A DNA stretch of 54,227 nucleotides from an uncultured Ruminococcus sp. (GCA_937926145.1 CALANW010000166.1:1-54227); one strand, 5' to 3'. Shown: positions 8,467-16,965, numbered from the stretch's first letter. The notes: generated from the sequence alone by a model not told the origin. Made by a program: numbers and translations.

Positions 8467-8495
8467 TTGCAATTCCAATGTAAATATGATATAAT
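8467..8495 (+). promoter_or_regulatory. Promoter of tRNA-Arg
   Basis: TTGCAA (8467-8472), 17-bp spacer, TATAAT (8490-8495), 15 bp before the mature tRNA. Confidence 0.85.
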
Positions 8496-8510
8496 AAAAA
8501 AGTTGGTTAA

Positions 8511-8585
8511 GCCTCCTTAGTTAAATGGATATAATAAACCCCTCCTAAGGGTTAGTTGTGAGTTCGATTCTCGCAGGGGGTGCCA
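8511..8585 (+). tRNA. tRNA-Arg (anticodon CCT)
   Basis: A 75-nt cloverleaf with encoded CCA. Acceptor GCCTCCT pairs with AGGGGGT (two wobbles) and the discriminator is G. Anticodon stem AACCC/GGGTT with loop CTCCTAA gives CCT at 8544-8546. The T-arm has GTTCGATT. Confidence 0.95.
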
Positions 8586-8590
8586 ATGAA

Positions 8591-8626
8591 AAAATCCCAC
8601 TTGTTTCTCGGAACAAGTGGGATTTT
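8591..8626 (+). terminator. Terminator of tRNA-Arg
   Basis: A perfect 15-bp stem (8591-8605 with 8612-8626) around TCTCGG. T-rich on the plus strand and A-rich on the other side, so it may work in both directions. Confidence 0.88.
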
Positions 8627-8717
8627 CTGTTTTGATATTTTGAATAGTTTTGATGAACAATTGTCGTACTACTGACTTTTGTGCATTCGAAAAATAATAT
8701 AAGGACAGCGAGCACTT

Positions 8718-8909
8718 TTATTCAGAGTGCTTATATTTTATTGGCGCGTGTTGGTCAAAACCCTCGTTTTTCACCGATTTGAAATGCTTTGTCAGCTCTT
8801 TGTCAGCTTCTTCCTTTGTTAATCCGTTATCTGTCAGTGCGTCGAAAAGCTCTCTGATTGTATGCGGTTTGGCACTAAATGTGCGTATAAATTCTTGGGC
8901 ATCAAACAT
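8718..8909 (-). CDS. Small hypothetical protein (63 aa)
   Basis: I do not recognise this family. The product is small, charged and probably helical (FDAQEFIRTFSAKPHTIREL, then LTKEEADKELTKHFKSV), with no membrane segment or signal peptide. An AAGGATGATG ribosome-binding stretch sits 6-7 nt before the ATG, which is the main support for translation. A short AGCACT/AGTGCT hairpin overlaps the stop. It is isolated between tRNA-Arg (plus) and tRNA-Lys (minus), a typical site for orphan genes. The helix-turn-helix-like spacing around IRELFDALTDNGLTKEEA is suggestive only. It could also be a fortuitous reading frame. Confidence 0.5.
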   Translation of the reverse strand: MFDAQEFIRTFSAKPHTIRELFDALTDNGLTKEEADKELTKHFKSVKNEGFDQHAPIKYKHSE

Positions 8910-9065
8910 TATTCATCATCCTTTTAAGATAATTGAAGAGCCGTTTGTTCTTGTCTTTTAATAATTCAGGAGTATTAAACATATGCATCGAACGTAACAG
9001 AAGACTGATATAATTTCACACTCGTAATTCGTAATGTGTACCTAAGTGTGTACTTTATAAACAGC

Positions 9066-9097
9066 AAACCCCGCAGAACCTAAGTTCTACGGGGTTT
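9066..9097 (-). terminator. Terminator of tRNA-Lys
   Basis: 14-bp stem (9066-9079 with 9084-9097; one G-U pair when read on the minus strand) around a 4-nt loop, just downstream of the tRNA. The T-tract is short. Confidence 0.75.
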
Positions 9098-9102
9098 TAA
9101 AC

Positions 9103-9178
9103 TGGTGAGCTATTGGGGATTTGAACCCCAGACCCTCTGATTAAAAGTCAGATGCTCTGCCGACTGAGCTAATAACTC
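9103..9178 (-). tRNA. tRNA-Lys (anticodon TTT)
   Basis: A 76-nt cloverleaf with encoded CCA. Acceptor GAGTTAT pairs with ATAGCTC (one wobble) and the discriminator is A. Anticodon loop CTTTTAA gives TTT (complement of 9143-9145). D-arm TAGCTCAGTCGGCAGAGCA and T-arm GTTCAAAT are canonical. Confidence 0.97.
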
Positions 9179-9222
9179 AAAGTGTTGTGAAACTTTTTAA
9201 TGCTTTCTCACAACGCTTATTT

Positions 9223-9251
9223 ATTATATCAAATTTGATATAATTTGTCAA
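9223..9251 (-). promoter_or_regulatory. Promoter of tRNA-Lys
   Basis: Minus-strand TTGACA (9246-9251), 17-bp spacer, TATAAT (9223-9228), both perfect consensus. Confidence 0.9.
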
Positions 9252-9323
9252 TACCTTTTTTTACTTTTGTCACTATGCATATATTATTCTCAAAATCAGC
9301 AGGATAATGCACACTTTTCACAA

Positions 9324-10304
9324 TTACTTGACAAGAGTTTCAACAATATCCTTGAAATAAGGCTTGCCGTTCTTGCGGTCAAAGAGCGCAAAGCTGCGTC
9401 TGTAGCCGTTGTCCCACCAAAGATACTTTATGCCGAGTTCATCTGCCTTTGACTTGAAGTATTCAAGGTACTTGATACGCTCTGCCGTGTTTCCGCGGTC
9501 AACAGCACCGAATTCATCAATGATGAGCGGAACTTTCTTGTCGATAACATATTTTTTCATATAACCGAATGTCGCATCAAGCTCCGCAGTTTCGTTGAAA
9601 ACCTCCAAACCGTTTTCTTCCGCCGCAAAATCCCACGGAATGTACGAGTGAACATTAACAATTACTTTGTCATCATCGGGAATTTCAAGCGAGCGCATTA
9701 TCTCGTCCGTGCAAGCTCCGCAGTAGGTCGCAAGTACAAGATGACGGATAGCATTTTTTCCGCCGCTCGAACGAACCGTCTTTACAAAATCCATATTAAG
9801 CTTGTTCACAACATCAAAAGCTTCTTCATCGGTGCAGTGCCATTCATCGGGCGCACCGTTCTTGCGCGGTTCGTTGAGTCCCTCAAAAAGCAAACGTTCG
9901 CCGTAATTGCCGAAACGCTCACATATCTGTTCCCAAACACGAACAAGGATCTCCGATGCCTTTGGATAATTCTCCTGCGAAGTGTAAAGGAAGTTTTCAT
10001 GATGCGTGTTGAGAATTACGAAAACGCCGCGCTTGTAAGCGTAGTCAACAACTTCCTGAACGCGATCCATCCAAGCAGCATCAACATTGTAGTTCTCATC
10101 AAGATGATTTGACCAAGTTGCAGGAACACGGATAACGTTTATCCCCGTCGAAATAACGCCGTCGATAAGCTTCTGCGTAACCTTGGGATTGTGCCACGAT
10201 TCTTCCGATTCAAGTCCGCCGCATTTGCAGGCATCGAGCGAGTTGCCGACGTTCCAGCCTGCCGTCCATTCTTTTAAAAGCTCTGCCGAAGATATATTTC
10301 TCAT
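9324..10304 (-). CDS. Glycoside hydrolase family 5 endoglucanase-like protein
   Basis: Predicted retaining beta-glucanase of the GH5 TIM-barrel fold. 326 residues covering only the catalytic domain. Signatures: WNVGNSLD near residue 17, NVIRVPATW at 56-64, VILNTHHENF at 97-105 with the conserved His pair, the acid/base Glu in GLNEP (E145), VNVHSYIPWDF at 217-226, the nucleophile in IIDEFG (E264), and WWDNG near 296-300. There is no signal peptide, dockerin or carbohydrate-binding module, so the protein should be cytoplasmic and act on imported oligosaccharides. It lies just downstream of trpA on the same strand but has its own promoter. Subfamily cannot be fixed by eye (GH5_4-like motifs). 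Confidence 0.9.
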   Translation of the reverse strand: MRNISSAELLKEWTAGWNVGNSLDACKCGGLESEESWHNPKVTQKLIDGVISTGINVIRVPATWSNHLDENYNVDAAWMDRVQEVVDYAYKRGVFVILNTHHENFLYTSQENYPKASEILVRVWEQICERFGNYGERLLFEGLNEPRKNGAPDEWHCTDEEAFDVVNKLNMDFVKTVRSSGGKNAIRHLVLATYCGACTDEIMRSLEIPDDDKVIVNVHSYIPWDFAAEENGLEVFNETAELDATFGYMKKYVIDKKVPLIIDEFGAVDRGNTAERIKYLEYFKSKADELGIKYLWWDNGYRRSFALFDRKNGKPYFKDIVETLVK

Positions 10305-10328
10305 AAAAAATTCTCCTTGAAAATAATA

Positions 10329-10360
10329 GGGAATTTCCGAAAACCGCTTCGGAAATCCCC
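10329..10360 (-). promoter_or_regulatory. 5'-end hairpin of the GH5 mRNA
   Basis: A 13-bp inverted repeat, GGGAATTTCCGAA (10329-10341) with TTCGGAAATCCCC (10348-10360), lies directly after the GH5 -10 box, so transcription would start within or next to it. It could be an operator, an mRNA-stabilising 5' hairpin, or a weak terminator for trp read-through; the following tract TATTATTTTC is poor in U. Confidence 0.5.
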
Positions 10361-10363
10361 ATA

Positions 10364-10392
10364 ATTATAGCATATTAAAATCTGCTTTTCAA
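10364..10392 (-). promoter_or_regulatory. Promoter of the GH5 gene
   Basis: Minus-strand TTGAAA (10387-10392), 17-bp spacer, TATAAT (10364-10369). Confidence 0.8.
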
Positions 10393-10398
10393 GTGGGC

Positions 10399-10408
10399 TA
10401 AACGTTTA
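10399..10408 (-). promoter_or_regulatory. Palindrome TAAACGTTTA, possible LacI-family operator
   Basis: A perfect 10-bp palindrome with the central CG typical of LacI/GalR-type operators. It ends 7 bp upstream of the GH5 -35 box. No regulator gene is adjacent, so its use is inferred. Confidence 0.35.
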
Positions 10409-10436
10409 ATTACACAAGACGTAAATGTAAACTTTT

Positions 10437-11225
10437 TTAGTTCATAGCCTCTTTGAGCGACTTGGTGAATTCGCCGACCTTTTCTGCACTGTCCTTGCCA
10501 TACTGCGCAACTATCTTTACGACTGCACTTCCGACAATAACACCGTCGCAGTAGCTGCTCATCTTCTTAGCCTGCTCGGGAGAAGAAATGCCGAAACCGA
10601 CCATTGCAGGAATCTTGCAGCTTTTCTTTATCTCACCGAAGAAGCTGTCAAAATCAGTCGAAAAGCTGCTTCTTGTGCCCGTTACACCGTTGGACGAAAC
10701 GCAGTAGAGGAATCCCTCCGCCTGCGAAGCGATAGCTCTGATTCGTTCGTGCGAAGCAGGAGTTACCATGCTTATCGGGATAATGCCGTTAGCTTTTGCG
10801 TAAGGGAGTATCTCGTCACGTTCCTCATAAGGAAGATCGGGAACGATAACACCGTCAATGCCGTCCTCCTTGCAAAGCTTGAAAAACTTCTCCGTGCCGT
10901 AGCGGAAAATAGTGTTTATGTACATCATAAGCACGAGCGGCTTGTCGGTCTTTGCACGAAGTCTTTTTACAAGTTCAAAGATAGTGTCAAGGTTAGTTTC
11001 GCCCGTGGAAAGCGCACGAAGACTTGCTTCCTGAATAGTCGTACCCTCTGCGATAGGGTCGGAGAACGGAACACCTATTTCGATAATGTCAGCGCCGTTG
11101 TCAAACATCGTAAGCACAAGCTTTTCCGTTGTGTCGAGTGACGGGTCGCCTGCTGTTATAAAAGTAATAAGAGCCTTTTTGCCCTCTGCTTTGAGCTTTG
11201 AAAGGCAAGCATCTATTCTGTTCAT
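10437..11225 (-). CDS. trpA: Tryptophan synthase alpha subunit
   Basis: Cleaves indole-3-glycerol phosphate to indole and glyceraldehyde 3-phosphate and channels indole to TrpB. 262 residues from the ATG of MNRIDACLSKLKAEGKKAL, which has AAGGAGG 8 nt upstream; a longer in-frame reading into trpB has no ribosome site. Catalytic Glu in IIEIGVPFSDP (E49) and catalytic Asp in VPDLPYEE are present, and GVTGTRSSF and VGFGIS form the phosphate site. Last gene of the trp operon, 13 bp after trpB. No good intrinsic terminator follows before the GH5 promoter. Confidence 0.96.
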   Translation of the reverse strand: MNRIDACLSKLKAEGKKALITFITAGDPSLDTTEKLVLTMFDNGADIIEIGVPFSDPIAEGTTIQEASLRALSTGETNLDTIFELVKRLRAKTDKPLVLMMYINTIFRYGTEKFFKLCKEDGIDGVIVPDLPYEERDEILPYAKANGIIPISMVTPASHERIRAIASQAEGFLYCVSSNGVTGTRSSFSTDFDSFFGEIKKSCKIPAMVGFGISSPEQAKKMSSYCDGVIVGSAVVKIVAQYGKDSAEKVGEFTKSLKEAMN

Positions 11226-11238
11226 TGAATTTTCCTCC

Positions 11239-12432
11239 TTATGATTCCACAATGTCAATGCCGCGGTACTTGGCAATGGAGTAAACGTCCTTGTCGCCTC
11301 TGCCCGAAATCGTGATGACCATTATCTGATCCTTGCCCATTGTAGGCGCTATTTTTCGTGCAGCCGCAACAGCGTGTGACGATTCAATAGCAGGAATGAT
11401 ACCCTCTGTGCGTGAGAGATATTCAAACGCCTGAACTGCTTCTTCATCGGTGATATCAACATATTCAGCGCGCTTTGTTTCCCATAAATAAGCGTGTTCA
11501 GGACCGATTCCCGGGTAGTCAAGACCTGCCGAAATGGAGTAAACTGGGTCGATCTGACCGAATTCATTCTGGAGGAAGATAGACTTCATTCCGTGGAAAA
11601 TTCCGAGTGAACCCTTTGCGAGCGTTGCGGCATGAAGCTTTGTTTCAATGCCCTTTCCTGCGGCTTCAGCACCAACAAGACGAACGCTTTCATCGCCGAT
11701 GAAATCATAGAACGAACCCATAGCGTTCGAGCCGCCGCCAACGCAGGCTACAACACAGTCGGGGAGTCTGCCCTCAGCTTCCATAAGCTGTGCCTTTGTT
11801 TCCTCGGAGATTATCTTCTGGAAATCACGAACCATTTGTGGATAAGGGTGAGGACCCATTACTGAGCCGATGCAGTAGAAAGTCGTAGAAATATTTGTGC
11901 ACCAGTCACGCATAGCCTCATTGATAGCATCTTTGAGCGTAGCCGTGCCGCTCTCAACGGGTATGACCTTTGTGCCGAGAAGATTCATTCTGTAAACATT
12001 GAGCGACTGACGCTTAACGTCCTCCGCACCCATATAGACCTGACATTCAAGTCCGAAAAGCGCGCATACAGTAGCCGTAGCAACACCGTGCTGACCTGCT
12101 CCCGTTTCGGCGATAATTCTCTTTTTGCCCATTCTCTTTGCAAGAAGTATCTGACCGAGAACGTTGTTTATCTTGTGCGAACCTGTGTGGTTGAGGTCCT
12201 CACGCTTGAGATAAATTTTCGCACCGCCGAGGTCTTTTGTCATCTTGTCTGCATAATAAAGCATAGACGGTCTGCCTGCATAATCGCGGTAAAGTTTTTT
12301 CAGCTCTGCAATGAATTCGGGGTCATCTTTGTACTTGTTGTAAGCTTCTTCAAGCTCCGTAACTGCATTCATTACGGTTTCGGGAACATACTGTCCGCCG
12401 TAAATGCCATATCTTCCTTTGCTTTCACTCAT
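11239..12432 (-). CDS. trpB: Tryptophan synthase beta subunit
   Basis: PLP enzyme condensing indole with serine to give tryptophan. 397 residues, the usual length. The PLP lysine lies in NHTGSHKINN (K87), the phosphate-binding loop is CVGGGSNAMG, and the substrate loop ETGAGQHG is intact. This is the TrpB1 type that works with TrpA. The start overlaps the 3' end of trpF, whose last codons carry the GGAGG ribosome site, indicating translational coupling. Penultimate gene of the operon. Confidence 0.97.
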   Translation of the reverse strand: MSESKGRYGIYGGQYVPETVMNAVTELEEAYNKYKDDPEFIAELKKLYRDYAGRPSMLYYADKMTKDLGGAKIYLKREDLNHTGSHKINNVLGQILLAKRMGKKRIIAETGAGQHGVATATVCALFGLECQVYMGAEDVKRQSLNVYRMNLLGTKVIPVESGTATLKDAINEAMRDWCTNISTTFYCIGSVMGPHPYPQMVRDFQKIISEETKAQLMEAEGRLPDCVVACVGGGSNAMGSFYDFIGDESVRLVGAEAAGKGIETKLHAATLAKGSLGIFHGMKSIFLQNEFGQIDPVYSISAGLDYPGIGPEHAYLWETKRAEYVDITDEEAVQAFEYLSRTEGIIPAIESSHAVAAARKIAPTMGKDQIMVITISGRGDKDVYSIAKYRGIDIVES

Positions 12433-12433
12433 T

Positions 12434-13060
12434 TTATTTATCCTCCGTTAAATTGTGGTATATTTTCATTATTTCAAGCATCTTTGCCCTGTCCTTGAAA
12501 CCGTTTGTTTCAATTCCGCTGCTAAGGTCAACTCCGTAGGGCGCGTATTTATTGATTATATCAGCAATATTTGAACTGTCGATACCGCCTGCGATGAAAA
12601 ACGGCTTTGAAAGTTTGTTTTTTGCATAAGCGAGCAGCTTTTCATCTATCTTTTTGCCCGTTCCGCCGTAAGCATCAGCAGAAAAAGCGTCAAGAACGAA
12701 CTTGTCGGCAGAAATTTCAGCCAAAGCATCAATGTCAGCTTCGGAACGTATCCGTCCTGCTTTCCATATCTCTTTTTCGGGGAAAAGCTTTCTCAAAGCC
12801 AAAATATATTCGGCATCTTCATTCCCGTGAAGCTGAAAAATATCAGCCGAACCGCTTATTTCCGCAAAAAATTCAATAGTAGCATTTACCGTTACACTGA
12901 CAGTGACTATCTTCGGGTCAAGTTTACTCCGAAGCTGTTCTGCAAGCTCGGGCAAAACCTTTCGCTTGCTTTCTGCGAAGATAAAACCAATATAATCTGG
13001 CATACATTCATTGCAGTAAGCAGCGTCTTCGCTTCTTCTCATTCCGCAAAGCTTTATCAT
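12434..13060 (-). CDS. trpF: Phosphoribosylanthranilate isomerase
   Basis: Amadori rearrangement of N-(5-phosphoribosyl)anthranilate to CdRP. 208 residues, a single TIM barrel. The start KLCGMRRSEDA carries the catalytic Cys. FQLHGNED, FVLDAFSADAYGGTGKKID with the catalytic Asp, and FIAGGIDSSNI match the family. It overlaps trpC by 4 bp (ATGA), which implies translational coupling. Confidence 0.95.
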   Translation of the reverse strand: MIKLCGMRRSEDAAYCNECMPDYIGFIFAESKRKVLPELAEQLRSKLDPKIVTVSVTVNATIEFFAEISGSADIFQLHGNEDAEYILALRKLFPEKEIWKAGRIRSEADIDALAEISADKFVLDAFSADAYGGTGKKIDEKLLAYAKNKLSKPFFIAGGIDSSNIADIINKYAPYGVDLSSGIETNGFKDRAKMLEIMKIYHNLTEDK

Positions 13061-13839
13061 ACATTTTCCCTCAAAGCTGTGAGCGTCGCACCGATATTTC
13101 CGCTTCGCATAAGCGTTTCACCGATTAGAACAGCGTCCGCACCGTAGTCCCGTACAGTTTTCATATCAGCATTATCTCTGATACCGCTCTCTGAAATAAT
13201 GACTTTTCCCTCGGGTATCATTCCTGCAAGTCTTGCAGTCGTTTCAAGTGTAACTTCAAACGTTTTGAGGTTGCGGTTGTTGATGCCGATAATATCAAAA
13301 TCAAGAGCAAGCACACGTTCAAGTTCGCTTTCATCGTGCGTTTCGGCAAGGATATCAAGTCCGAGCGAATGCGCGATATCACCAAAATGCTTCAGCTTTT
13401 CATCATCAAGCACAGCCGCTATAAGAAGTATCGCATCTGCCCCCATTAAACGAGCCTCGTATATCTGATATTCGTCGATGATAAAATCCTTGCGTATCAT
13501 CGGTAAACAAATAGCTTGGCGGATCGCCTTGAAGTATTCGGACGAGCCTTGGAAGTAATATTCTTCCGTCAGGCAGGAAACAGCGTCCGCACCGCAGACT
13601 TCATATTCCTTTGCGATCTTCACGGGGTCAAAATCCGGCTGGATAAGACCCTTTGAGGGCGAAGCCTTTTTGACCTCGGAGATCACCGAGAGTCTGTCGG
13701 GATTTGCAAGAGCGGACTTGAAGCTTTTGCACTGTCTGTCAAGCTTTTCAGCGGCTTTTTTCACCGTTTCAATGTCAGCCGCCGCCTTTTCACGTTCAAG
13801 CTGTATTTTTCTTTTTTCAACTATTTCATCGAGTATCAT
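13057..13839 (-). CDS. trpC: Indole-3-glycerol phosphate synthase
   Basis: Ring closure of CdRP to indole-3-glycerol phosphate. 260 residues. VISEVKKASPSKGLI carries the catalytic Lys and phosphate-binding residues. PMIRKDFIID and ILLIAAVL follow, then IGINNRNLKTFEV, VIISESGI and VLIGETLMRSG in barrel order. The start lies 3 bp past the trpGD stop, with GGGAG embedded in the last codons of trpGD. It is separate from TrpF here, unlike the fused enterobacterial protein. Confidence 0.96.
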   Translation of the reverse strand: MILDEIVEKRKIQLEREKAAADIETVKKAAEKLDRQCKSFKSALANPDRLSVISEVKKASPSKGLIQPDFDPVKIAKEYEVCGADAVSCLTEEYYFQGSSEYFKAIRQAICLPMIRKDFIIDEYQIYEARLMGADAILLIAAVLDDEKLKHFGDIAHSLGLDILAETHDESELERVLALDFDIIGINNRNLKTFEVTLETTARLAGMIPEGKVIISESGIRDNADMKTVRDYGADAVLIGETLMRSGNIGATLTALRENV

Positions 13840-13842
13840 AGC

Positions 13843-15477
13843 TTACTCCCTGTTGGAAAATTCTTTTAACTTTTCAAGCTTTGCAAGAGCCTTACCGCTG
13901 TCGATAGAATCACGAGCCATTTCAAGACCCTCTTCAATAGAGCTTGCCGCACCCGTGCAGTAGATAGCGCAGGCAGAGTTGAGAAGAACGATGTCACGCT
14001 TTGCACCGTGTTCTTTGCCCGAAAGAATGTTGAGCGTTATCTGTGCATTTTCAGCAGGTGTTCCGCCGACAATGTCTTCCTTTGGGTAACGCTTCAAGCC
14101 GAATTCCTCGGGAGTGATGCTGTACTTGATTATCTTCTTTCCGCGAAGTTCGCATACCTTTGTTTCGCCCGAAACGGAAACCTCGTCAAGACCGTCACCG
14201 TAAACGATCATCGCGCTCTTTACGCCAAGATTCATAAGTACGGTCGCCATTGTTTCCAGCAAAGCAGGGTCGTAAACGCCGAGCAGGATATAATCGGAAA
14301 GTGCAGGGTTTGCAAGAGGACCGAGAATGTTGAATACCGTGCGAACGCCCATTTCACGGCGAGCCTTTCCGACAAAGCGCATACTGCTGTGGAACGACTG
14401 TGCGAAAAGGAACGAGATTCCGACATTCTGTATGCAAGCCGAAGCCTGTGCAGGGGAGAGCGATATCTTTACGCCAAGCGATTCAAGAACATCAGCCGCA
14501 CCGCTCTTGCTCGAAACACTGCGGTTGCCGTGCTTTGCAACGTTAAGACCCGTTCCTGCGATAACGAATGACGAAGTAGTTGAAATGTTGAACGAACCTG
14601 CAAGGTCGCCGCCCGTTCCGACGATATCAACAGCCGATTTTGAAGTCGGCACGATAGATGCCTTTTTGCGCATTATGCGTGCAAAGCCTGTAATTTCATC
14701 GGTAGTTTCACCCTTTGCACGGAGAAATGCAAGGAAACCTGCTATCTGTGCATCGGTAGCGCCGCCTGACATAATGATATCCATAGCATCTTCAGCCTCG
14801 GCAGGAGTGAGATCTTTTCCTTCGGAAACTATCCTGATGTACTTCATAAGAGCCTTGCGCTCCGAGTCGGGGAGGGGAACTGTGACCTTTTCAAAACCGC
14901 TTATTCCTGCGATTTCGGAAAGGAAGTTCGATATCATACTCTTGCCAAGATCGGTGAGAACGGACTCGGGGTGGAACTGAACGCCGTAAACAGCAAGCTC
15001 CTTGTGGCGGAGCGCCATTATCTGACCGTCCTCGTCCTCTGCGATAACTTCAAGACACTCGGGGAGAGAAGCTTTTTCAACAATGAGCGAATGATATCTT
15101 GCGGCTTTTATCTTTTCTGGCATACCCTTGAAAAGCGGTGTGCTGTTGTTTACGGTTATCATCGAAGCCTTGCCGTGCTTAGGTTCAAGCGCACGGACTA
15201 TCTTTCCGCCGAAAGCTTCGGCAATTGACTGATGACCAAGGCAAACGCCGAGAATAGGGATCTTTCCCGCAAAACGCCTGATAGCGTCAACGGAGATACC
15301 GGCTTCGCTTGGATATCCGGGACCCGGAGAGATAACGAGTGCTTCGGGCGCAAGCGTTTCAATTTCATCGAGTGTTATCATATCGTTTCTTACGACCTTG
15401 ATGTCGGGATAGATTGAACCTATCTGCTGATAAAGGTTGTATGTAAAGCTGTCGTAGTTATCAATTAAAAGTATCAT
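13843..15477 (-). CDS. trpGD: Fused anthranilate synthase glutaminase / anthranilate phosphoribosyltransferase
   Basis: Bifunctional protein of 544 residues. Residues 1 to about 192 are the TrpG class I glutamine amidotransferase (NYDSFTYN, SPGPGYP, nucleophile Cys79 in GVCLGHQ, His169 and Glu171 in FHPES). It supplies ammonia to TrpE. Residues about 205-544 are TrpD, which adds the phosphoribosyl group to anthranilate (GTGGD at 287-291, KHGNRSVSSKSGAADVLE, MGVRTVFNILGPLANP). The linker is short (about residues 193-205). The fusion is well known in enterobacteria and is found in scattered Clostridia. It follows trpE by 12 bp. Confidence 0.96.
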   Translation of the reverse strand: MILLIDNYDSFTYNLYQQIGSIYPDIKVVRNDMITLDEIETLAPEALVISPGPGYPSEAGISVDAIRRFAGKIPILGVCLGHQSIAEAFGGKIVRALEPKHGKASMITVNNSTPLFKGMPEKIKAARYHSLIVEKASLPECLEVIAEDEDGQIMALRHKELAVYGVQFHPESVLTDLGKSMISNFLSEIAGISGFEKVTVPLPDSERKALMKYIRIVSEGKDLTPAEAEDAMDIIMSGGATDAQIAGFLAFLRAKGETTDEITGFARIMRKKASIVPTSKSAVDIVGTGGDLAGSFNISTTSSFVIAGTGLNVAKHGNRSVSSKSGAADVLESLGVKISLSPAQASACIQNVGISFLFAQSFHSSMRFVGKARREMGVRTVFNILGPLANPALSDYILLGVYDPALLETMATVLMNLGVKSAMIVYGDGLDEVSVSGETKVCELRGKKIIKYSITPEEFGLKRYPKEDIVGGTPAENAQITLNILSGKEHGAKRDIVLLNSACAIYCTGAASSIEEGLEMARDSIDSGKALAKLEKLKEFSNRE

Positions 15478-15489
15478 AAAAACGCCCCC

Positions 15490-16965
15490 TTAAAGCTTTG
15501 CAGCTTCTCTGACTGCATTTACAACAGCAAGAGCCTTGTTTTTTGTTTCTTCGTATTCCGTTTCGGCAACGCTGTCATATACAATTCCTGCGCCTGCCTG
15601 AACATAAGCCTTGTCATTCTTGAAAAGGACTGTTCTGATAGCGATGCAGGTGTCGATGTTTCCGCTGAATCCGAGATATCCGACCGTTCCGCCGTAAAGA
15701 CCTCGCTTCTTGTTTTCAAGCTCGTCAATGAGCTGCATTGCCCTTACCTTTGGCGCACCCGAGAGCGTTCCTGCAGGAAGTACTGACATAAGAGCATCCA
15801 TTGCCGTCTTGTCATCGGCAAGCTGACCCTGAACATCGGAAACAAGGTGCATGACCTTTGAGTAACGTTCAACTCTCATAAAATCGGTAACATTTACCGA
15901 ACCGAGCTTGCAGACTCTGCCGATATCGTTTCTGCCGAGGTCAACGAGCATCGTGTGTTCGGAACGTTCCTTGATGTCGTTCACAAGTCTATTTTCGTAA
16001 GCCTTGTCTTCTTCCTCGGTCTTGCCGCGCGGCATCGTTCCTGCGATAGGCTTTGTAACAACAACACCGTCCGTAACGCTTACGAGCATCTCGGGTGAAG
16101 CACCTGCGAAGCAGTAATCCTTGTGGTCGAAGAAGTAAAGATACGGCGAAGGATTTGTCGAGCGCAGCATTCTGTAAACGTCGAAAGGCTTCGGCGGATT
16201 TGCAATTTCAAAACGCTGTGAAAGAACTATCTGACTGATGTCACCGTTTTTGATGTGTTCCTTGCCCTTTTCAACGATAGCCATATATTCTTCCTTGGTG
16301 AAGTTCGACTTCACTTCAAGATTGGCACCGTTTCCCGAGCTTTCGGCAGAATCAACGGCAGGACAGTTTTTAAGCACCTTTTCAATTTCGTGAGCCTTTG
16401 CATAAGCGCCTTCGTATGCAATGTCAACATCTTCGCCCGCATTGATGTTCACGATTATAACAGCCTTGTTGGAAAGGTGGTCGTAAGCCACGATCTCATC
16501 GTAAAGGAACATATTTGAATCGGGCATCTGAAGATCATCTTCGGGAATGTTAGTAAGCTTCTTCTCGAAGCTTCTCACCGTGTCATATCCGAAGTAGCCG
16601 ATAAGTCCGCCCGTGAGCTTTGGCTTGTTAGGGAAAACGGGGGAAGTATGCTCCGCAAGGATACTGTTGTAAAGAGCGATAGAGTCGGGACATTCAACAT
16701 TTTCCGTCTTGCCGTCTGTGGTTATCTCAGCCTTGTCGCCGAAAATTTTGATCTCTTTTTTAGGGTCAATGCCGATGAATGAATATCGTCCCCATTGCTC
16801 TGTATTGTCAACGCTTTCGAGAATAAAGCAGTTGTCATATTTTTCTCGAAGTCCTGCGAAAAGCCTTACGGGAGTTGCGCTGTCGATTAGTGTTTCGTGA
16901 AAAACGGGAACAGTCTTGTAATTCGTCAGGAGCTTTTTAACTTCTTCTTTTGATGGGAATAACAT
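15490..16965 (-). CDS. trpE: Anthranilate synthase component I
   Basis: Converts chorismate to anthranilate with ammonia from TrpG. 491 residues from the second of two close ATGs (MLFPSKEEVKKLL), 9 nt after AAAGG; the ATG two codons earlier is only 3 nt from it. The N-terminal regulatory part contains NCFILESVDNTEQWGRYSF, resembling the LLES motif that binds feedback tryptophan. The chorismate-binding half has QIVLSQRFE, PSPYLYFF, ASPEMLV, PIAGTMPRGKT, ERSEHTMLVDLGRND and LPAGTLSGAPKVRAM. First gene of the trp operon and directly controlled by the T-box leader. Confidence 0.97.
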   Translation of the reverse strand: MLFPSKEEVKKLLTNYKTVPVFHETLIDSATPVRLFAGLREKYDNCFILESVDNTEQWGRYSFIGIDPKKEIKIFGDKAEITTDGKTENVECPDSIALYNSILAEHTSPVFPNKPKLTGGLIGYFGYDTVRSFEKKLTNIPEDDLQMPDSNMFLYDEIVAYDHLSNKAVIIVNINAGEDVDIAYEGAYAKAHEIEKVLKNCPAVDSAESSGNGANLEVKSNFTKEEYMAIVEKGKEHIKNGDISQIVLSQRFEIANPPKPFDVYRMLRSTNPSPYLYFFDHKDYCFAGASPEMLVSVTDGVVVTKPIAGTMPRGKTEEEDKAYENRLVNDIKERSEHTMLVDLGRNDIGRVCKLGSVNVTDFMRVERYSKVMHLVSDVQGQLADDKTAMDALMSVLPAGTLSGAPKVRAMQLIDELENKKRGLYGGTVGYLGFSGNIDTCIAIRTVLFKNDKAYVQAGAGIVYDSVAETEYEETKNKALAVVNAVREAAKL

